Source of the DNA: Loki-b32 sp048941605
GTDB lineage: Archaea > Asgardarchaeota > Lokiarchaeia > Sigyniarchaeales > SOKP01
Length of the DNA: 14,449 nt
NCBI GenBank assembly: GCA_048941605.1
Contig: JBHLNL010000073.1
Span: 1 to 14,449, forward strand
Reading direction: 5' to 3'
Numbering within the stretch: the first letter of the stretch is position 1; every line of letters begins with the position of its first letter. Below are positions 13,754-14,449 of this stretch, piece after piece. A program made the translations under genes and the position numbers. Below the pieces are notes generated by a model. That model made no database searches. It had not been told where the DNA came from and saw only the letters and a program-made list of their open reading frames with translations.

Positions 13754-13771
13754 TTTTTTAATTACTTTTTT
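13754..13771 (+). terminator. T-rich terminator of LSm-L37e operon
   Basis: Two runs of six T occur within 30 bases after the L37e stop codon. Confidence 0.5.
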
Positions 13772-13866
13772 CTTTAAAGCTGAACAGGTATTATATATTT
13801 TAAATAGATATCTTTATATTATTCATAAATTATTTGAATTTAATACAAACCTATATTTATTTGAAA

Positions 13867-14235
13867 ATGAATAATTCATTAGTCGAAAGGTTTAATAAAG
13901 AACTCAAGAGATTAGAAAATTTTAGTGAAATAATTGGCAGTGCTTTGGTGAGAAGAAATGGTTTATTAATTTCTTCTATGCTACCAAGAGATATTGATGA
14001 TAGAAAATTAGGTGCTTTAGCGGCTACTATGTTTCAAGCAATTGAAACAGCAGCATTAAGTTTAGAAATTAATCAAATCAAAAATTTAACTGTTGAATAT
14101 CAAGGTTATCAATTTGTAATCATGGAAGTAGATCAAAACACTATCGTAGTTTCATTAATTGAATTAGATGCGAATTTAGGTTTGATTTTCATTGAAATTG
14201 AAGAAAGTATTAAAAATATAATAAGAACAACTTGA
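13867..14235 (+). CDS. Roadblock/LC7 domain protein
   Basis: From ATG 13867 the protein has 122 residues; an upstream TTG (13834) would add 11 but is less likely. The whole length fits the roadblock/LC7 fold: helix NSLVERFNKELKRL, strand GSALVRRNGLLISS, helix RKLGALAATMFQAIETAALSL, strand KNLTVEYQGYQFVIMEV, strand NTIVVSLIEL and a final helix. In eukaryotes and in archaea such proteins form dimers that act as scaffolds or regulators for small GTPases; Asgard archaea have many copies. No GTPase is in this window. The stop codon is followed at once by AGGTGAT (14236-14242) and the E1-like frame, so the two are transcribed together. Confidence 0.86.
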   Translation: MNNSLVERFNKELKRLENFSEIIGSALVRRNGLLISSMLPRDIDDRKLGALAATMFQAIETAALSLEINQIKNLTVEYQGYQFVIMEVDQNTIVVSLIELDANLGLIFIEIEESIKNIIRTT

Positions 14236-14247
14236 AGGTGATTTTTA

Positions 14248-14403
14248 ATTTTAACAAAAAAACAAAAGGAGAGATATTCGAGGCAAATAATATCTCCGTT
14301 AATTGGAGAAGAGGGGCAAGAAAAACTGTCAAGAATAAAAGTCCTTCAAATTGGAGCTGGAGGTTTAGGTTTCGGAATTATTAATTGGATTGAAGTCATA
14401 TAA
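14248..14403 (+). pseudogene. ThiF/MoeB/E1-like gene, broken or truncated
   Basis: The frame encodes LTKKQKERYSRQI, then IGEEGQEKLSRIKVLQIGAGGLG. This matches the N-terminus of the ThiF/MoeB/ubiquitin-E1 adenylyltransferase family, in which the GxGxxG of GAGGLG (36-41 here) binds ATP. These enzymes activate ubiquitin-like or sulphur-carrier proteins. Two problems are visible. There is no ATG, GTG or TTG; ATT at 14248, six bases after a perfect AGGTGAT ribosome binding site, occupies the start position. After IIN the homology stops and TAA occurs at 14401-14403, about 51 codons in, against over 230 for the family. No other frame restores the family sequence before the window ends. It is either a decayed gene, an assembly error, or a gene with a rare ATT start cut at a contig end. 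Confidence 0.6.
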
Positions 14404-14449
14404 TTTAGCTAGCGCTTTTTACTCATACGCTATGAATTCTAGCAAATTC

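Noticed and set aside
1..14449. CRISPR arrays, insertion sequences, terminal repeats
   Set aside because: No regularly spaced repeats, transposase motifs or paired long terminal inverted repeats were seen by eye.

Overview
The window is AT-rich and reads as a chromosomal piece from an archaeon, most likely an Asgard archaeon (Lokiarchaeia / Promethearchaeota-like). The evidence is: a Sm-like (LSm) protein directly followed by ribosomal protein L37e, an archaeal gene pair; SepF; a roadblock/LC7 protein and a longin-like protein; the N-terminus of a ThiF/E1-like enzyme; a tRNA gene with extra segments away from the canonical intron site; TATA-box promoters with short or no leaders; and T-run terminators. 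The lineage is inferred from gene content, not from a database search.

Layout. 1-165 is AT-rich with no gene. 166-315 is tRNA-Leu(UAA) with an apparent intron of about 34 nt before the anticodon stem and a variable region about 29 nt too long. 316-955 holds only very small ORFs, possibly gene remnants. 956-1411 is a small membrane protein with a zinc ribbon; a GC-rich stretch that folds well, and may be a structured RNA, overlaps its 3' end and continues to about 1516. Two convergent DUF3303-like small proteins follow (1610-2338). A longin-like gene (2513-3224) appears to carry a one-base frameshift near its 5' end. At 3362-4630 is a helix-hairpin-helix plus transglutaminase-like fusion. A minus-strand operon (5808-4658) encodes a double 2TM protein and a PadR regulator with a zinc-ribbon tail. 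To its right lie a PAP2 phosphatase and two major facilitator transporters (6157-9667), then a convergent nitroreductase.

The right third holds SepF (10401-10745), converging with only 4 nt between stops on a minus-strand operon of two 2-hydroxyacyl-CoA dehydratase / benzoyl-CoA reductase-like subunits (13060-10750). The information-processing pair LSm-L37e (13195-13742) and a roadblock protein (13867-14235) follow. The window ends in the start of a ThiF/E1-like gene that lacks an ATG and stops after about 51 codons.

How genes work together. The clearest functional units are: 2TM + PadR (a self-regulating membrane module, with a candidate palindromic operator in its promoter); the two dehydratase subunits (a radical CoA-ester dehydratase or reductase whose ATP-driven activator is not in this window); LSm + L37e (RNA metabolism and translation); and roadblock + E1-like (same transcript; the link is by position only). 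The most notable observations are the tRNA-Leu with unusual insertions, the GC-rich candidate RNA, the frameshifted longin gene, the HhH-transglutaminase fusion, and the broken E1-like gene with an ATT in the start position. I did not find a CRISPR array, an insertion sequence or a convincing defence system.
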